A DNA stretch of 64,000 nucleotides, taken from assembly GCA_963575745.1 (NCBI GenBank), contig CAUYUJ010017647.1, positions 23,501 through 87,500 of the forward strand, written 5' to 3'. A program made the position numbers and the translations under genes. Positions 33,301 to 42,431 of this stretch are shown in pieces. Within the stretch, counting starts at the first letter, position 1; every line of letters starts with the position of its first letter. The notes under the pieces were generated by a model. That model searched no databases. It had not been told where the DNA came from and was given only the letters and a program-made list of their open reading frames with translations. This DNA is from Prorocentrum cordatum. Lineage: Eukaryota; Sar; Dinophyceae; Prorocentrales; Prorocentraceae.

Positions 33301-34011
33301 CCGACGGATTGGGAGGAGTTTGTGGAACACATATCACAGATACCCAAAGTGGAGGATATGTTTGTGAGGAGGAGTAAGGAGAGGAGGATGGGAGGGTTTG
33401 CGAAGACACCGACAGATGACGAGTTGGCCCGACGTCTTGCAGTTATTAACGAACAGACTACGATATGGGACCCTGGGATGGAAGGTATCGCTGTTGAAAT
33501 GTGCGGAGACAGTAAAACGGTCGTACAATGGTTGAGGGGAGTCTGGGCTTGTGACAACAGTGGGTATGCCAAACGGATCGCCAGGATACAAAATATCATG
33601 TATGACGTGAGTGAACAACACAACATACGATGCCCGACGTACGGTAGGGATTTCTGGAAACATATCTATAGGGAAGCCAATGCCTATGCTGATGAGCTTA
33701 CACACCATGCGAGAGAAGGAAACTGTTACAGAATTTACAAGCACGACTATATCAAACAGAACAGGACAAACATCAAATACATCAGAGGATGCTGGGATGG
33801 TGGAGTGAGCAGTGAGGGTGCTGCAGGAGGTCACTGGATCGAAGTTGCTCCAGAGAATGGCCCGTGGACACTCGTGAGCTCAGAAGCCTACATGTTTGAT
33901 GTAGGAGCCACCGTGGCGGAGGCAGAATTATCTGCTGCCGAGCGCCTGTGCACAGGTGTGGAGCACATTGTTAAAGAAATTTCCTCTGCAAAGCGGAGGA
34001 GGCGGATTTAA
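30304..34011 (+). CDS. LINE ORF2: endonuclease, reverse transcriptase, permuted RNase H-like domain
   Basis: About 1,236 codons from the GTG at 30304. The frame is open from 30277 and has no upstream ATG; MRNSEL at 30325 is the first Met. Residues 1-250 are an APE-type endonuclease: WNVN (Asn5), LQECQ (Glu30), GTDAQ (Asp133, where most relatives have GDFN), YSDHAKV (Asp243, His244). Residues about 440-760 are the reverse transcriptase: AGSDGLVAEIL, MGIMDIKKAFDHV (Asp590), GGKEGPVLFN, and YIWADNVVLL, where the usual YADD is WADN (Asp699, Asn700). A long thumb/linker follows to about 1030. Residues 1040-1230 carry RNase H-like motifs in swapped order: GDSKTV (Asp1069), YREANAYADELTHHA (Asp1130), CWDGGVSSEGAAGG (Asp1165), AEAELSAAE (Glu1208). 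The end is basic (KRRRRI). The expected job is nicking and target-primed reverse transcription. Activity is uncertain because of WADN, but the frame is intact and copy 2 keeps the same residues. Confidence 0.9.
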   Translation: MATWNVNMRNSELLPAMLEFCHYDVLCLQECQYMSSEAFEACGWQVRFSVCRRAAVAFRGPWAATISDSKCGERFAVVQFASVVVSSVYLPTVQRGDDRLDEYCDVLAKLCACMQLCSEQYQGSKVLQFVGTDAQTELEPNLLGFTGEGLEEVWMRSEAKHHEERRDMLVRFLNHWGLCAANTYGVRQVTHRPWSTSSYSRVLDYVFVPTQFAGTEVARTNCSFECTVEFVDPTQDRASRYSDHAKVGVRIKHASVRKPFVRPRPPSLINWAPEDYESANVFSTLADVQVQQHMNQQGDINIQTVGQMLVSAATMCRHTKGRADTKPIKKPDQLVDVEAELRRGVFGERRKQLLRRQKTLRRKFRREQLLKDSTGLKHGPRRCIKEMLCDGILTENKQRWVEELNKHVQRSYTCDGEGGAAKRELHRLRTQWEAEGRTTNRVISMGVLLGARARLKGGTAAGSDGLVAEILKAIPWNALRLIRHSFQEIHDQKKSSPDSWRKLCAQLIPKMSMIQTFGETRAISLLSVMSKWYMACLLILVEEHGHIKKLATYGFQKSHKVHHMTAPLLHMTRHATLWGKGESVHMGIMDIKKAFDHVTVSMVIRAMEHLRYPTDLIIAIVEPMIGNTAVFDFQDVCSEEILYNKSVRTGGKEGPVLFNIVLGAIWASIAEPWEACHYGVRLEGEGAQQALVNHYIWADNVVLLAASANQLRNMVSMLTVALRRAGMDWKIESLEYLVFGLRQNQGPQSLVCELGDDICARAGDPSLPYQLREAVVVQRKSECDILGVKCVTNPRDFHAVRHRIDAGRRCFYADIKFYRSRAVSMREKFRRYQSRVQQIICHGCVGWSCNEHVLNILRSFEGRCLNTMRGLHRNETETWEEFRDRSTNRSREMFKEGGFKTLVEQVVRYNFEFAVEVSQYKCHMPSTVYSKSWQQTLRSMLHVSGEWTVQRDEMLAAVSRTMSREGTRRLRGRPRIVASSWHAPFEKWRSLLWHDTCVVPTDWEEFVEHISQIPKVEDMFVRRSKERRMGGFAKTPTDDELARRLAVINEQTTIWDPGMEGIAVEMCGDSKTVVQWLRGVWACDNSGYAKRIARIQNIMYDVSEQHNIRCPTYGRDFWKHIYREANAYADELTHHAREGNCYRIYKHDYIKQNRTNIKYIRGCWDGGVSSEGAAGGHWIEVAPENGPWTLVSSEAYMFDVGATVAEAELSAAERLCTGVEHIVKEISSAKRRRRI
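33409..33990 (+). other. Circularly permuted RNase H-like domain in ORF2
   Basis: In standard RNase H the order is DG strand (D10), AEL helix (E48), DS strand (D70), then ADELA helix (H124/D134). Here the order is D70-like GDSK (Asp at 33508), D134-like ADELTHHA (Asp at 33691), D10-like CWDGGVSSEG (Asp at 33796), E48-like AELSAAE (Glu at 33925). Spacing between the halves is about 35 residues. All four acidic positions are present. The assignment rests on motif reading only, and the fold is not verified. Confidence 0.7.
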
Positions 34012-34069
34012 CTGGCTCTAGCCCTTAGGCTTGGGCGCACGCGCCCTGTGTAGCCTGACCAAACACCAG
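34012..34069 (+). other. LINE 3' UTR with terminal stem-loop
   Basis: 58 bp after the stop. It contains AGCCCTTAGGCTTGGGC and the compact hairpin GGGCGCACGCGCCC, then TAGCCTGACCAAACACCA. The same end is present in copy 2 (38239-38296). It is a candidate recognition structure for reverse transcription. Confidence 0.65.
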
Positions 34070-34646
34070 AACTCGGGCTGTAGGGGGGGCTACAGTGCTG
34101 GTAGTCACAGGAATCGATTTGAAGACATCAGGCGTGTCCGCCTGTAGAATCCAGAGCTCTGAACTCGGTCTGCTGCTCGAACTAGGTTCGCGGAACTATT
34201 CGTATTGTTCGAGTCATCCTTAGAGGTGATGTCAGTTTTCTGCACTTAACTCGAGCTGTAGGGGGGCTGCAGGGCTGGTAATCACAGGATTTGATTCGGA
34301 GACATCAGACGCGTCTGCCTGTCGCATGCAGAGGTCTGAACTCGGTCTGATACTCGAGCTAGGTTTGCCAAACTATTCGTACTGTTCGAGTCATCTTGAG
34401 GCGCCGTCGATTTACGCACGTAACTCGGGCTGTAGGAGAGCTACAGAGCGCGTACAGAAGACAATCTAGAAGCATCGGGGGCGTTCGGCTGTTGCATCCA
34501 GAGGTCTGAAATCGCTTTGGCTGAAAAACTGTTCGTTCTCTGCAAACTCTTTCCGATATATATATATATATATATATATATTGTCAGGAAGCTCTACGAG
34601 TCCCCCGGCGGTAAGAAAGGTTGACGGTTTACCGCCGGCGCCCAGT
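34070..34646 (+). repeat. Family A module, right part after the LINE
   Basis: Resumes with the target duplication AACTCGGG and GCTGTAGGGGGG. It has the remainder of that monomer and two more, a (TA)n tract at 34557-34581 replacing part of the m5 tail, and tag 34605-34638. Confidence 0.85.
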
Positions 34647-35247
34647 TGGCAAGACTAATCTCGACGGAACTTTTGCTGACTTTCGGTCGGTAGAAAATTT
34701 TGTTCTGGAAATTCAACAATTCGTTTGAGCTCTAGTATTTTTTCTGACCATGTTCGATCTTATTCCCGCTCGCCATCTTAATCTCAGCTCGATCGGGTAA
34801 ATATTTCTGCAAAAAAGCATCGCGGCGGGATCGGCTGTTTCGAGTCATCTTGATACGCGTTGTCGGTATTTTGTACTTAACTCGAGCTGTAGCGCAGCTA
34901 CAGAGCTCATTCTCACAGAAACCGATTGCGAATCATCAGGCGCGTTCGGCTGTTGCAACCAGAGGTCTGAACTCGGTCTGCTGCCCGAGCTAGGTCCGCG
35001 AAGCTATTCGTGTGGTTGGAGTCATCTTGAGAGGTGCTGACAGTTTTCTGCACTTAACTAGGGCTGTATGGGGGGCTACAGGGCTCGTACTCACAGGAAT
35101 CGATTCGGAGACATCAGGCGCGTCCGCCTGCCGAATCCAGAGCTTGGAAATCGGTGTGCTGCCCGAGCTAGGTTCGCAAAACTATTCGTATTCGGCGAGT
35201 CATCTTGAGAGGTGCTGTCCGTTTTCTGCACTTTACTCGAGCTGTAA
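34647..35247 (+). repeat. Family A module, left part, split by LINE copy 2
   Basis: Head TGGCAAGACTAATCTCG, three monomers, then the 13-bp target duplication ACTCGAGCTGTAA at 35235-35247, 38 bp into a monomer. Confidence 0.85.
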
Positions 35248-38238
35248 CGCTACAGTGACCATGCGAAGGTAGGTGTGAGGATAAAACATGTGTCGGTGCG
35301 CAAGCCTTTCGTGCGACCCAGGCCCCCGAGCCTCATCAATTGGGCCCCGGAGGATTATGAGTCAGCGAATGTGTTCAGTACACTGGCCGATGTGCAGGTA
35401 CAACAACATATGAACCAACAGGGTGACATAAATATACAAACAGTTGGACAGATGCTTGTGAGTGCTGCGACGATGTGTAGGCATACAAAGGGCAGGGCGG
35501 ATACTAAACCTATCAAAAAACCTGACCAACTCGTGGACGTTGAAGCGGAGTTAAGGAGGGGTGTCTTCGGTGAGCGTAGGAAACAATTACTGAGACGTCA
35601 AAAAACACTCCGAAGAAAGTTCAGGCGGGAACAGCTCCTCAAGGACTCCACTGGCCTCAAACATGGACCCCGTAGGTGCATCAAGGAAATGCTGTGTGAC
35701 GGGATACTGACAGAAAATAAACAAAGATGGGTGGAGGAGCTCAACAAACACGTACAACGGTCATATACATGTGATGGGGAGGGAGGAGCTGCAAAGAGAG
35801 AGTTGCATCGACTACGGACACAGTGGGAGGCAGAGGGCAGAACTACGAACAGGGTCATATCTATGGGTGTGTTGCTGGGGGCTCGAGCCCGATTGAAGGG
35901 CGGCACCGCAGCGGGCTCTGATGGCCTGGTGGCGGAGATTCTCAAAGCAATACCTTGGAATGCATTGAGATTGATACGACACTCATTTCAAGAAATACAT
36001 GATCAGAAAAAGTCGTCACCTGATTCGTGGAGAAAGTTGTGCGTGCAGTTGATTCCAAAAATGAGCATGATCCAAACATTTGGGGAGACTCGTGCAATAT
36101 CGCTGTTGAGTGTTATGAGCAAGTGGTACATGGCGTGCCTTCTTATTCTTGTGGAGGAACATGGACATATCAAAAAATTGGCGACATATGGATTCCAGAA
36201 GAGTCACAAAGTTCATCACATGACGGCCCCTTTGCTGCACATGACACGTCATGCCACTCTCTGGGGAAAAGGCGAGTCGGTACATATGGGAATAATGGAT
36301 ATAAAGAAAGCGTTTGATCATGTCACTGTCTCGATGGTGATCCGCGCGATGGAACATCTGAGATACCCAACAGATCTGATTATTGCAATTGTGGAGCCTA
36401 TGATTGGAAACACAGCAGTTTTTGATTTCCAGGATGTGTGCAGCGAAGAGATCCTGTATAACAAGTCGGTGCGAACTGGAGGGAAAGAAGGCCCAGTACT
36501 CTTCAATATTGTGTTGGAGGCAATTTGGGCCTCTATTGCTGAATCATGGGAAGCATGTCATTATGGAGTACGATTGGAAGGCGAGGGGACACAACAGGCG
36601 CTGGTCAACCATTACATATGGGCTGACAATGTGGTGCTGCTGGCATCTTCGGCGAATCAGCTGAGGAATATGGTGAGTATGTTGACCGTGGCCCTCAGAC
36701 GGGCTGGTATGGACTGGAAGATTGAGAGCCTGGAGTACCTTGTTTTTGGGCTGAGACAAAACCAGGGACCACAATCATTAGTTTGCGAACTGGGAGATGA
36801 TATTTGTGCACGGGCTGGAGACCCCAGCCTACCCTATCAATTACGTGAGGCAGTGGTTTTGCCGAGGAAAAGCGAGTGCGACATACTGGGAGTTAAATTT
36901 GTGACGAACCCGAAGGATTTCCATGCAGTGCGGCACCGTATTGATGCAGGCAGGCGGTGTTTCTATGCTGATATTAAATTCTATCGATCACGCGCGGTGA
37001 GCATGAGGGAAAAATTCAGACGGTATCAGAGCAGAGTTCAACAGATCATATGCCATGGATGTGTGGGGTGGAGCTGTAATGAACATGTGCTGAACATATT
37101 GAGGAGCTTTGAAGGAAGATGTTTGAACACAATGCGGGGATTACATAGAAAAGAGACGGAAACGTGGGAGGAGTTCAGGGATCGCAGTACCAACAGATCC
37201 AGGGAGATGTTCAAGGAGGGGGGGTTCAAAACGTTGGTGGAGAAAGTTGTGAGGTACAATTTTGAATTCGCCGTGGAGGTATCCCAATATAAGTGCCACA
37301 TGCCGTCCACTGTGTATAGCAAATCGTGGCAGCAGACGCTGCGCTCCATGTTGCACGTATCGGGGGAGTGGACGGTGCAGAGGGATGAAATGCTGGCGGC
37401 AGTAAGTCGGACGATGTCGAGAGAGGGAACGAGACGGCTCAGAGGCAGACCACGAATCGTGGCGAGCAGCTGGCATGCACCCTTTGAAAAGTGGAGGTCG
37501 CTTCTGTGGCACGACACGTGCGTTGTACTGACGGATTGGGAGGAGTTTGTGGAACACATATCACAGATACCCAAAGTGGAGGATATGTTTGTGAGGAGGA
37601 GTAAGGAGAGGAGGACGGGAGGGTTTGCGAAGACACCGACAGATGACGAGTTGGCCCGACGTCTTGCAGTTATTAATGAACAGACTACGATATGGGACCC
37701 TGGGATGGAAGGTATCGCTGTTGAAATGTGCGGAGACAGTAAAACGGTCGTACAATGGTTGAGGGGAGTCTGGGCCTGTGACAACAGTGGGTATGCCAAA
37801 CGGATCGCCAGAATACAAAATATCATGTATGACGTGAGTGAACAACACAACATACGATGCCCGACGTACGGTAGGGATTTCTGGAAACATATCTATAGGG
37901 AAGCCAATGCCTATGCTGATGAGCTGACACACCATGCGAGAGAAGGAAACTGTTACAGAATTTACAAGCATGACTATATCAAACAGAACAGGACAAACAT
38001 CAAATACATCAGAGGATGTTGGGATGGTGGAGTGAGCAGTGAGGGTGCTGCAGGAGGTCACTGGATCGAAGTTGCTCCAGAGAATGGCCCGTGGACACTC
38101 GTGAGCTCAGAAGCCTACATGTTTGATGTAGGTGCCACCGTGACGGAGGCAGAATTATCTGCTGCCGAGCGCCTGTGCACAGGTGTGGAGCACATTGTTA
38201 AAGAAATTTCCTCTGCAAAGCGGAGGAGGCGGATTTAA
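35248..38238 (+). pseudogene. LINE ORF2, 5' truncated but otherwise open
   Basis: Frame open from the element's first base, with the first GTG at 35275. It corresponds to residues 240 to the end of the copy 1 protein and keeps only the last endonuclease motif (YSDHAKV), the whole reverse transcriptase (DIKKAFDHV, GGKEGPVLFN, YIWADNVVLL) and the permuted RNase H-like region. Sequence differences from copy 1 are few. Examples are LPRKSECDILGVKF for VQRKSECDILGVKC, and VTEAELSAAE for VAEAELSAAE. Without endonuclease and promoter it should be immobile in cis. The conserved open frame means insertion was recent or the coding capacity is still under selection; I favour recency. Confidence 0.85.
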
Positions 38239-38296
38239 CTGGCTCTAGCCCTTAGGCTTGGGCGCACGCGCCCTGTGTAGCCTGACCAAACACCAA
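35248..38296 (+). mobile_element. 5'-truncated LINE, copy 2
   Basis: 3,049 bp starting CGCTACAGTGACCATGC, which corresponds to about 31021 of copy 1. It lacks ORF1 and most of the endonuclease. It is flanked by a 13-bp duplication ACTCGAGCTGTAA (35235-35247, 38297-38309). The 3' end is identical in position to copy 1. Truncation plus target duplication is typical of target-primed reverse transcription. Confidence 0.9.
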
Positions 38297-38860
38297 ACTC
38301 GAGCTGTAAGGGGGCTGCAGGGTTGGTAATCGCTGGAATCGATTCGGAGACATCAGTCGCGTCTACCTGTCGCATTCAGAGCCCTGAACCCGGCCTGCTG
38401 CCCGAGCTAGGTCCGCGAAACTATTCGTATTGTTCGAGTCATCTTCAGAGGTGCTGTCGATTTTCTGCACTTAACTCTGGCTGTAAGGGGGCTGCAGGGC
38501 TGGTAAGCACAGGAATCGATTCGGAGACATCAGGCGCGTCTGCCTGTTGCATTCAGATGTCTGAACTCGGTCTGATACTCGAGCTAGATTCGCGAAACTA
38601 TTCGTATTGTTCGAGTGATCATGAGAGGTGCTGTCGATTTTCGCACGTAGCTCGGGCTGTAGGAGAGCTACGGAGCTCGTGCGCACAGAAAACGATCCAG
38701 AAGCATGAGGGGCGTTTGGCTGTTGCATCGAGAGGTCTGAAATCGTTTAGGATGAGAAACTATTCGTTCTCTGCAATTTTTTCGACATTATATATGCTCA
38801 GGAAGCTCTACGAGTCCCCCGGCGGTAAGGAAGGTTGACGGTTTACCGCCGGCGCCCAGT
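38297..38860 (+). repeat. Family A module, right part after LINE copy 2
   Basis: Resumes with ACTCGAGCTGTAA. Two full monomers and m5, tag 38819-38852. Confidence 0.85.
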
Positions 38861-38908
38861 TGACCGAGCCAGCCCCGGCGGACAATGCGTGACACTTGGG
38901 TCGGTTTT
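38861..38908 (+). repeat. Family B head fragment
   Basis: TGACCGAGCCAGCCCCGG then ACTTGGGTCGGTTTT, the B start, cut by family D. Confidence 0.6.
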
Positions 38909-39187
38909 CCCCGGAGAGCTCGCTGAGAGCTATAGGGTTTAAGATTAGAAGCCGGACGGTGGTTGTGCCCGCCAGGGGCTCCTCCACGGCGGTCCGCGTT
39001 CCCCGCAGCGCCTCGCACGGCCCGGCAGCATGTCCGGGAGAGCTTCCGGCAAGCATCCACGCGTGCCTGCGCGCGTGCAGGCACGCGTGGAAGCGATTCT
39101 GGCAGCGCTTCAGCAGCGCGGTAGGGGAGCTTCCCAGAACGCCAAAAAAGGTTGTACGAAAGCGTGTGAGGGGTCGCCAGGGAAATT
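38909..39187 (+). repeat. Family D MITE-like element, copy 4
   Basis: Opens CCCCGGAGAGCTCGCTGAG. The central near-palindrome at 39057-39091 (CCACGCGTGCCTGCGCG half) is one change from perfect. The right end is cut by a family B 5' end at 39188. Confidence 0.75.
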
Positions 39188-39958
39188 TTACCTCGTAGAG
39201 CTCTTCGGCAAGATGAGCTGAGAGTAATTCGGGCGCAGGGTGGAGCTAGTTGGCCAGCCCGATCTTAAGAGACAATGTGGCAACTTCGGGTCGGTTTTGC
39301 AATCTTACCTCGTAGAGCTCTTCGTCATCGATGAGGTAGAGGAATTCCGGCGCGGGGTGGAGCTAGTTGGCCGACCCGACCAGAAAGGACAATGTGGTAA
39401 CTTTGGGTCGGTTTTGCGAAGATTTGAAAATATTTCACAATTCATTCTGAGAAACCAGATTTTTCGCACCTGTAGTGGGTTATGGCGCGTCTTCCAGTCA
39501 CATTCTCAGGTCTGTAGGTGTAGTATTACTATCAAAACACTTGGCGGAACCGTCTTTGGATAAAAACATAAGAACGTGATCTCTTTGGGTCTTACTGCAG
39601 ACTCTTCCTTTCTGGGTGTGTGCCCTTTGCTGTTCGGGTTTTGGACACTACCAAGTTTGGATTGTGAGAGATTTTGAAATTCGGTGTTTTTGGGAATCCA
39701 GATTTTTATGCTCTGCAATGAATGATGGCGCGTTCGATGGTGCAATTCTTAGGCTCTATCTTTAAAATTCTTATCAATAGAATAGGAGGCACAGCCAGTG
39801 CGTAAAACTCAGAAAGAACATTTCTCGAGTTTAATTAATATCAACAGCGAACGCATAAGGAGCTCTTTCCATGCGCTCTGAGCAGCGCCGCGCAAGAGAA
39901 AGAGCTCTACGAGGCTCCCGGCGGTAACCTGGTTGACGGTTTAATGCCGGCTCCCAGT
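39188..39958 (+). repeat. Two family B modules, the second complete
   Basis: 5' ends at 39190 and 39308. The second has the full body and ends AAAGAGCTCTACGAGGCTC with a degenerate hairpin (39918-39950, right arm TTAATGCCGG). The first is only a 5' end with about 60 bp of body. Confidence 0.75.
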
Positions 39959-40082
39959 TCTGTCCCCGATATCCACAGCTACGCTGAAGCATTTCTTCTG
40001 TATTTTGTAGTGTACACATGTGCGCATTCATCGCTCGGAGTTGTGACGTCTAACAGCTTGTTTATGATTCTAAACTGGCACC
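39959..40082. other. Short unassigned segment
   Basis: 124 bp between a forward tag and a reversed tag (CTGTCCCCGATATCC to AACTGGCACCCGC). I see no gene and no match to families A, B or D. Confidence 0.5.
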
Positions 40083-40413
40083 CGCAGTCAACCGTCAACC
40101 TGGTCACCGCCCGGAACCGCGTAGAGCTCCTTTAACGCGTCAGAGTGCTCAGAGCCGAAGGAAAGAGCTTCAGGAGGCATTTCTCAGAAAATTCAATATT
40201 CATGTTTTTCAGCCCATCTCAAGACGCAGAGGCCCTCATAGTCGTCTACAGGTGCGAAAAATCTGCTTCCTTAAATGAGTTGTGAAATATCTTTTTAAAT
40301 CTTACGAAACAAACCCAAAGTTATGACATCTTCTCCAATTCGCGCCAGAATTCCTCTAGCTTATCGATAACGAAGAATCTACGAGGTATAACTCGTAGAG
40401 CTTCACTTGGTAG
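40083..40413 (-). repeat. Family B module, reversed
   Basis: Reverse-strand B: degenerate hairpin at 40083-40115, then CGTAGAGCTCCTTTAACGCG and the B body to about 40385. It is the only clear inverted module in the array and is followed by a reversed family D, so a segment of about 0.65 kb is inverted. Confidence 0.7.
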
Positions 40414-40736
40414 CGTCCCAAACCCGGAGAGCAAAGGGCACACACACGAGAAAGCTTTCCTGGCGGGCGTTCAAACGCTTTCGTAAAGCTCGTCTGGTGC
40501 CCTTGGGGGCTTCCCTGCAGCGCTGCTGAAGCGCTGCCAGAACAGAATCGCTTCCATGCGTGCCTGCACGCGCGCAGGCACGCGTGGAAGCTTGCCGGAA
40601 GCTCTCCTGGACACGCTGCCGGGTCGCGCGAGGCGCTGCGGGGATCGTGGAGCGGCGGAGATGGGCTGCTGGCGGGCACCACCACCGTCCGGCTTCTAAT
40701 CTTAAGCCCTCTAGCTCTCAGCGAGCTCTCCGGGAA
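40414..40736 (-). repeat. Family D MITE-like element, copy 5, reversed
   Basis: AACCCGGAGAGCAAAGGGC at the left and GCGAGCTCTCCGGGAAT at the right. Central near-palindrome at 40555-40589. Complete at both terminal repeats. Confidence 0.8.
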
Positions 40737-41053
40737 TATAGCTAGTTGCTGGGCTCAACAGTAATGCTCGTAGAGCTCTCCGGCATGAGGAATTCCGTCG
40801 CTGGGTGGAGCTCGTATCTGGTAGAGGTCTTCGGCATCGATGAGCCAGAGGAATTCCGGCGCGGGGTGGAGCTAGTAACTCGTGGAGCTTCCCTCAGCTA
40901 GTTGCTGGAAGCTTAAGAGTAATTCTGGCGCGCTGGAGAGCTAGTAACTCGTAGATTTCCCCCTGGCGAGTTGCTGGAAGCTTAAGAGTAATTCCGGCGC
41001 GCTGGAGAGCTAGTTGGCAAGAAATCTTTGATGACTCTGGTCGGTTGAAAATG
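40737..41053 (+). repeat. Cluster of tandem 5' ends
   Basis: Four to five consecutive family A and B 5' ends (GCTCGTAGAGCTCTCCGG, GTAGAGGTCTTCGGC, CTCGTGGAGCTTCCC, CTCGTAGATTTCCCC). Each closes with a GAGCTAGT or equivalent junction and has no body of its own, except a short head at the end. Confidence 0.7.
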
Positions 41054-41791
41054 CCTCGCAGAGCTCTTCGGCATCGATGAGCTAGAGAAATTCCGGCTTG
41101 GGGCGGAGCTAGTTGGCCGACCCGACCAAAAGAGACAAAGTGGTAACTCTGGGTTGGTTTTCCTAATATTTAAAGATATTTGACAATTCATTTCGAGAAC
41201 CGGTATTTTTTCACGTGAAGTGCGTTATGCTGCGTCTGGATGCAGAGTTAAGAGGCGCGTTCGTCTGTTGCATCCAGAGGCCTCAACTCGGTCTGCTACT
41301 CGAGCTAGGTCGTCAAACTATTTGTGTTATTCGAGTCATCTTGACCAGTGATTTTGGTTCTCTGTATTCAACTCAAGATTCAGAGGAGCTACAGAGCTGG
41401 TGCGCACATAAACCGGTGCAGTATCACCAGGCGCGTGCGTCTCATCGAGAGGCCTGAACTCGTTCTGCTACTCGAGCTAGGTCCACAACACTATTCGTAT
41501 TTCTGAAGTTCTCTTTGGAGGCGCTGTCGGTATTCTGCACTGAACTCTAGCTTTAGCACAGCTACAGAGCTGGTGCGCACAGAAACCGATACAGAATCAT
41601 CAAGGGCGTGGCTGTGAACAGAGTCTGCTTCTCGAGCTAAGTCCGCAAAACTATTTGTATGCAACGGATTTTTTAGAGTTTTTTGGCTCTCGCTTGAGCT
41701 TGCTTCACGTGTTCCGAGGGGTTGGGCAAGAAAAGAGCTCTACGAGGTTCCCGGCGGTAACCAGGTTGACGGTTTACCGCCGGCGCCCAGT
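41054..41791 (+). repeat. Family B module containing diverged monomers
   Basis: B 5' end (CCTCGCAGAGCTCTTCGG) and body, then monomer-like blocks (AGAGGCCTCAACTCGGTC). It ends AAAGAGCTCTACGAGGTTCC with hairpin 41751-41783. Confidence 0.65.
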
Positions 41792-42431
41792 TGGCAAGAA
41801 AAATCTCGACGGACCTTTTGCTGACTTTTGGTAGGTTGAAAATTTTGTTCTCGACATTCAACCCTTCGTTAGAGCTCTATTATCAGATCGTAGAGCTTCC
41901 CTAAGCTAGTTGCTGGAAGCTTAAGAGCAATTCCGGGGCGCTGGAGAGCTAGTTGGCAAGAAAAATCTCGACGGAACTTTTGCTGACTTTTGGTCGGTTG
42001 AAAATTTTGTTCTCGAAATTCAACCATTCGTTAGAACTCTAGTATTTTTCCCGTGATGTTCGATCTTATTCCCGCTCGCCGTCTTGATCTCAGCCCGATC
42101 CAGAGGTCCGAACTCGGTCTGCTACCCGAGCTAGGTCCGCGAAACTATTCGTATCGTTCGCGTCGCCTTAAGAGGTGCTGTCGGTTTTCGCACGTAACTC
42201 GGGCTGTAGGAGAGCTAGAGAGCTCATATGCACAGAAACTGATTCGGAATCATCAGGCCCGTTAGTCTGTTGCATCCAGAGGTCTGAACTTGGTTTGCTA
42301 CTCAGGCTGTCAGCGCTCAGGCTGAAAAACTATTCATTCTCTGCTGATTCTTTGGACATGTTATATGGTCAGGAAGCTCTACGAGTCCCCCGGCGGTAAG
42401 AAAGGTTGACGGTTTACCGCGGGCGCCCAGT
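41792..42431 (+). repeat. Family A module, short
   Basis: Head, a nested second 5' end (41885), second head, then only one and a half monomers of a variant type (ATATGCACAGAAACTG) and tag 42390-42423. Duplicated almost exactly at 43216-44371. Confidence 0.75.

Larger units (their letters stand above)
28568..34069 (+). mobile_element. Full-length non-LTR retrotransposon (LINE), copy 1
   Basis: 5.5-kb element flanked by an 8-bp target duplication AACTCGGG (28560-28567, 34070-34077). It opens with short direct repeats (TCAAGGCGTCAAGG), has an ORF1 (28781 onward) and an ORF2 (30304-34011), and ends with a short 3' UTR. That UTR contains the hairpin GGGCGC-AC-GCGCCC near 34033 and finishes GACCAAACACCA, not poly(A). 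Copy 2 at 35248-38296 is nearly identical and ends at the same base, which fixes the 3' boundary. The low divergence and open ORF2 suggest recent activity. It is inserted in a 177-bp monomer. Confidence 0.9.

Noticed and set aside
31789-33626. Long reverse-strand frames of 252 and 271 codons
   Set aside because: They lie antisense to the reverse transcriptase gene, recur at the same place in the second LINE copy, and have no domain-like content.
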